Both the position numbers and the translations under genes were made by a program. Positions 63,434 through 64,000 of a stretch of DNA of 64,000 bases are shown here, piece by piece. Under the pieces are notes generated by a model that worked only from the letters and a program-made list of their open reading frames with translations, was not told the DNA's origin and ran no database searches. The stretch lies in the NCBI RefSeq assembly GCF_013167895.1, contig NZ_BLWC01000001.1:3038001-3102000 (forward strand), read 5' to 3'. Positions within the stretch are counted from its first letter, which is position 1, and each line of letters starts with the position of its first letter. The stretch comes from Streptomyces fulvorobeus. Lineage in GTDB: Bacteria > Actinomycetota > Actinomycetes > Streptomycetales > Streptomycetaceae.

Positions 63434-64000
63434 CTAGTTGCCCTCCTCGGCGGAGTCTGCGAACGATGCCTGGTAGGCGGCGAACTGGGCGCGCTCCTCG
63501 TCGACGAGGCTGCTCCCGTCCGCGTAACCGTGCTCGAAGAGCGACATCGGGTCCGGGTCGGGCATCGCCCTGACCGCTTCCCGTACGCGCTTGCCGAGGG
63601 TCTCGCTCTCCTCGTCCAGCGCGGTGAAGAACGCCTCGTCGGCGATCTTCTCCCGCTCCAGGTACGTCCGCAGGCGCAGGATCGGGTCCTTGGCCTCCCA
63701 GGCCGCCCGCTCCTCGTCCGCCCGGTACTTCGTCGGGTCGTCGGAGGTGGTGTGGGCACCCATCCGGTAGGTGAACGCCTCGACGAGGGTCGGGCCCTCG
63801 CCCCTTCGGGCCCGTTCGAGCGCCGACTTCGTGACGGCCAGGCAGGCGAGCACGTCGTTGCCGTCGACCCGGACGCCCGGGAAGCCGTAGCCCTGGGCGC
63901 GCTGGTAGAGCGGCACCCGGGTCTGGCGCTCGGTCGGCTCGGAGATCGCCCACTGGTTGTTCTGGCAGAAGAACACCACGGGGGCGTTGTAGACGGCGGA
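63434..64000 (-). CDS. bkdA: Branched-chain 2-oxoacid dehydrogenase E1 alpha subunit, partial
   Basis: The C-terminal 188 residues are present; the start lies beyond the window. NAPVVFFCQNNQWAIS is the end of the thiamine-diphosphate fold, and RMGAHTTSDDPTKYR is the regulatory phosphorylation-loop region of E1alpha proteins. The gene is intact up to its TAG at 63434 and is followed 2 nt later by E1beta. Confidence 0.95.
   Translation of the reverse strand, partial: SAVYNAPVVFFCQNNQWAISEPTERQTRVPLYQRAQGYGFPGVRVDGNDVLACLAVTKSALERARRGEGPTLVEAFTYRMGAHTTSDDPTKYRADEERAAWEAKDPILRLRTYLEREKIADEAFFTALDEESETLGKRVREAVRAMPDPDPMSLFEHGYADGSSLVDEERAQFAAYQASFADSAEEGN

Noticed and set aside
1..64000. Genomic island or prophage
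   Set aside because: No integrase, transposase, tRNA junction, phage gene or compositional break was seen; the gene content is core-like throughout.

Overview
The window is very GC-rich DNA with dense codon-position-3 GC bias, frequent GTG starts and families typical of Streptomyces: DUF397 with XRE/DUF5753 regulators, SpoIIE-type phosphatases, HATPase anti-sigma-like proteins, a mycothiol-type DinB protein and a bkd operon. The block metG - L,D-transpeptidase - aspS - SpoIIE phosphatase - acyl-CoA dehydrogenase - M18 aminopeptidase - D,D-carboxypeptidase - bkd has, from memory, the same order as the S. coelicolor core chromosome around SCO3790-SCO3817. Two perfect parS sites (28401, 54325) and one near-perfect one (37285) fit a position on the core chromosome not far from oriC. 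I see no tRNA, rRNA, insertion sequence, prophage or CRISPR array.

Layout. 0-4 kb: a TetR/SDR operon divergent from a quinone oxidoreductase, then an acyltransferase. 4-7 kb: a cold-shock group (cold-shock protein, DEAD-box helicase, small conserved protein). 7.6-12.9 kb: YunG-like protein, PAS-GAF-SpoIIE phosphatase, a DUF397/XRE pair divergent from an HATPase, a hydrolase and a peroxiredoxin. 13-18 kb: NfeD-like protein plus flotillin, a BlaI-type repressor, a TerB protein and a PucR regulator. 18-28 kb: a TrkA-N ion-channel-like protein, an LLM monooxygenase/FMN reductase pair, a DrrAB-type ABC exporter, small membrane proteins and a FUSC transporter. 28-34 kb: S4 RNA-binding protein, a secreted LVIVD-type protein, PhoX behind a candidate PHO box, and a VWA protein. 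34-47 kb: housekeeping block (metG, L,D-transpeptidase, aspS, phosphatase, AI-2E permease, pirin, SseB, acyl-CoA dehydrogenase, aminopeptidase). 47.6-51.3 kb: a GlxA-type regulator divergent from two tandem paralogous isochorismatase-fold hydrolases (one cytoplasmic, one predicted lipoprotein) and a signal-peptide-bearing protein of unknown family; this is the least explained functional unit here. 51-61 kb: thioredoxin/NHL protein, LOR protein, nitrilase-fold hydrolase, DinB-type protein, GntR/MFS pair, carboxypeptidase, and a second DUF397/XRE module whose HATPase partner is decayed. 61-64 kb: bkd E2-E1beta-E1alpha, the last cut by the window end.

Three otherwise well-conserved genes (TetR, FUSC, LVIVD-type) are broken by four single-base losses, mostly in C/G tracts, and each is restored exactly by one added base per site. 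This looks more like homopolymer error in the assembly than true pseudogenisation. The HATPase remnant at 60.7 kb is different: it has lost its central ATP-binding boxes and looks like real decay.
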